DNA of 6,644 nt from Oscillospiraceae bacterium (GTDB lineage Bacteria; Bacillota; Clostridia; Oscillospirales; Butyricicoccaceae). The stretch is taken from contig CADBTM010000095.1 in assembly GCA_902797555.1 (NCBI GenBank), positions 1 to 6,644 on the forward strand. Direction: 5' to 3'. Positions 5,847 through 6,644 of the stretch are shown piece by piece. Every line of letters starts with the position of its first letter. Position 1 is the first letter of the stretch. The notes under the pieces were generated by a model. That model searched no databases. It worked only from the letters and a program-made list of their open reading frames with translations, and was not told the origin of the DNA. The translations under genes were made by a program, and so were the position numbers.

Positions 5847-6462
5847 ATTCCTTTTTCATTTGTTCATAGGCCGTCTGAATGATGTTCACACAGGCGTCCA
5901 GCCCCAGCTTGCCGCTGTTCAGACACAGATCGTAATTGTCCGCGTCCTCCCACGCCCGGTCGCAATAGTGCTGGCAATAGCGGGCGCGCTGCTTGTCGAT
6001 CTCCTTGACGGTTTTTTGGATGTTGTCCGGCTTGTCGCCGTATTCCTCCACGGCGCGCTTGCAGCGCTCGCTCAGATCGGCGCAGACATACACCCGCAAA
6101 AGCTCCTGCTCCTTTTCCAGCACGCCGTCGGCGCACCGTCCCACGATGACGCAGTCGCCCTGCTCGGCCAGCTGGCGGATGGCGTTTGCCTCGGCCAGAT
6201 AGACCTGATCGGACAGGGAGAGGACGTTGGGATTCAGGCTGCCGCCGCCGGTAAAGTTGGTGACGATGGAAAACAGCAGGCTTTGGGTGAGCTGCTGCTC
6301 CTGCCCCCGGATAAAGTCGGCGGCGAGACCGCTCTCCTTTGCGGCGAGGTCGATGACCTCCTTATCATAAAAGGGAATATTCAGCTTTTCTGCCAGCTGC
6401 TTGCCGATCTTGCGGCCGCCGCTGCCATATTGCCGGCTGATGGTGATGATGTGGTTTTTCAT
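5845..6462 (-). CDS. Cytidylate kinase-like family protein
   Basis: A 205-residue P-loop protein of the cytidylate kinase-like family, which is distinct from classical Cmk. It probably transfers phosphate from ATP to a small, perhaps nucleotide, substrate in the cytoplasm; the true substrate of this subfamily is not established. Seen: the opening MKNHIITISRQYGSGGRKIG, with the P-loop variant GSGGRKIG at 13-20; NIPFYDKEVIDLAAKESG at 28-45; CVIVGRCADGVL at 104-115, the family's conserved GRCAD segment; and DKQRARYCQHYCDRAWEDAD (156-175) followed by NYDLCLNSGKLGLD (176-189), with basic residues and the NYDLCLNSG end typical of the family. The protein appears full length. The start is ATG at 6462, ten bases after AAAGG. 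It has its own promoter and appears monocistronic; its stop lies within the shared terminator T-run. Confidence 0.88.
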   Translation of the reverse strand: MKNHIITISRQYGSGGRKIGKQLAEKLNIPFYDKEVIDLAAKESGLAADFIRGQEQQLTQSLLFSIVTNFTGGGSLNPNVLSLSDQVYLAEANAIRQLAEQGDCVIVGRCADGVLEKEQELLRVYVCADLSERCKRAVEEYGDKPDNIQKTVKEIDKQRARYCQHYCDRAWEDADNYDLCLNSGKLGLDACVNIIQTAYEQMKKE

Positions 6463-6514
6463 GAAATCGCTGCCTTTCTGCTTCGCCGTGCCCGGCTACG
6501 CTTCTGATAGTTTC

Positions 6515-6543
6515 AGTGTATGCCTTTTTTCTCCCGATGTCAA
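6515..6543 (-). promoter_or_regulatory. Sigma-A promoter of the cytidylate kinase-like gene
   Basis: On the minus strand, TTGACA (6543-6538), a 17-base spacer and TACACT (6520-6515) form a strong vegetative promoter. The transcript would start near 6508, with a leader of about 46 bases before ATG at 6462 and the ribosome site AAAGG at 6477-6473. Confidence 0.7.
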
Positions 6544-6555
6544 GGGCGGCGCCCT
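6543..6555. repeat. Small inverted repeat beside the kinase promoter -35
   Basis: AGGGC-GGC-GCCCT is a perfect 5-base dyad that touches the -35 and extends imperfectly outward (CAA on one side, TTG after an extra TC on the other). It sits exactly between the promoter and the truncated coding remnant, so it may be an operator or a trace of the rearrangement. Confidence 0.3.
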
Positions 6556-6558
6556 CTT

Positions 6559-6644
6559 GTGATCGACGGCTTTATCCTTTCGCCCAACGTCCGGCTGGAG
6601 CGGGTGGAGACCCAGGACCTTGCCTTTGCCCATTCCGACCACAA
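6559..6644 (+). pseudogene. 5'-truncated endonuclease/exonuclease/phosphatase C-terminal remnant (runs off the edge)
   Basis: The plus-strand frame from 6559 reads VIDGFILSPNVRL, then ERVETQDLAFAHSDH at the window edge. It resembles the C-terminal end of endonuclease/exonuclease/phosphatase proteins: a 'iDgfivS.nv' strand, then an SDHnP motif whose histidine is catalytic. The roughly 200 or more residues that should precede it are missing. Upstream in the same frame there is only a short run from ATG 6520 (MPFFSRCQGRRPL), a stop at 6508-6510, and the promoter of the divergent kinase gene. I see no remnant in the other plus-strand frames over 6480-6558. I therefore call it a truncated fragment. 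A small new gene starting at ATG 6520 or GTG 6559 cannot be excluded, as the 3' end is not visible. The family call rests on about 28 residues. Confidence 0.5.

Noticed and set aside
5860..6507. Plus-strand open frame opposite the cytidylate kinase-like gene
   Set aside because: The minus strand has the P-loop variant, the GRCAD and NYDLCLNSG motifs, a ribosome site and a promoter; the plus frame has none of these.

Overview
The window looks like chromosome from a GC-rich member of the Bacillota, most likely class Clostridia (Oscillospiraceae or Ruminococcaceae type). The evidence is Gram-positive style promoters (TTGACA-17-TACAAT and similar), purine-rich Shine-Dalgarno sites, GTG and TTG starts, and a gene set typical of gut clostridia. 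I see no tRNA, rRNA, CRISPR array, insertion sequence or phage gene.

Layout, left to right. (1) 1-409, minus: the first 136 residues of a CNNM/HlyC-type (DUF21) membrane protein, with its own extended -10 promoter; the rest lies outside the window. (2) 507-2477, minus: a three-gene operon transcribed leftwards from a near-consensus promoter at 2602-2630. Its order is a two-helix membrane protein with a C-terminal zinc ribbon, a DUF5685 protein, and a J-domain/TPR-like protein with a cysteine-rich tail. Stop and start are 1 base apart between the first two genes, and 32 bases separate the last two. (3) 2478-2774: a divergent control region holding several dyads and direct repeats. (4) 2775-5792, plus: a 1005-residue fused ABC ATPase-permease of the MacB/FtsX type with an unusually large external domain. 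(5) 5808-5846: a strong hairpin with T-runs on both strands, serving the ABC gene and the convergent gene that follows. (6) 5845-6462, minus: a cytidylate kinase-like protein with its own TTGACA-17-TACACT promoter. (7) 6559-6644, plus: what looks like the C-terminal end of an endonuclease/exonuclease/phosphatase protein, without its N-terminal part, abutting the kinase promoter.

The ABC exporter and the kinase are recognisable families. The least understood part is the three-gene operon. The DUF5685 protein carries two aspartate-rich DxxxD motifs, the second in a context (DMEKDVRRGR) very like the second motif of squalene/phytoene synthases, plus an N-terminal CxCxxC. I propose that it may be an all-helical isoprenoid-synthase-fold protein, co-expressed with a putative Hsp70 co-chaperone and a membrane zinc-ribbon protein. 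This is inference from motifs and needs a structural comparison.
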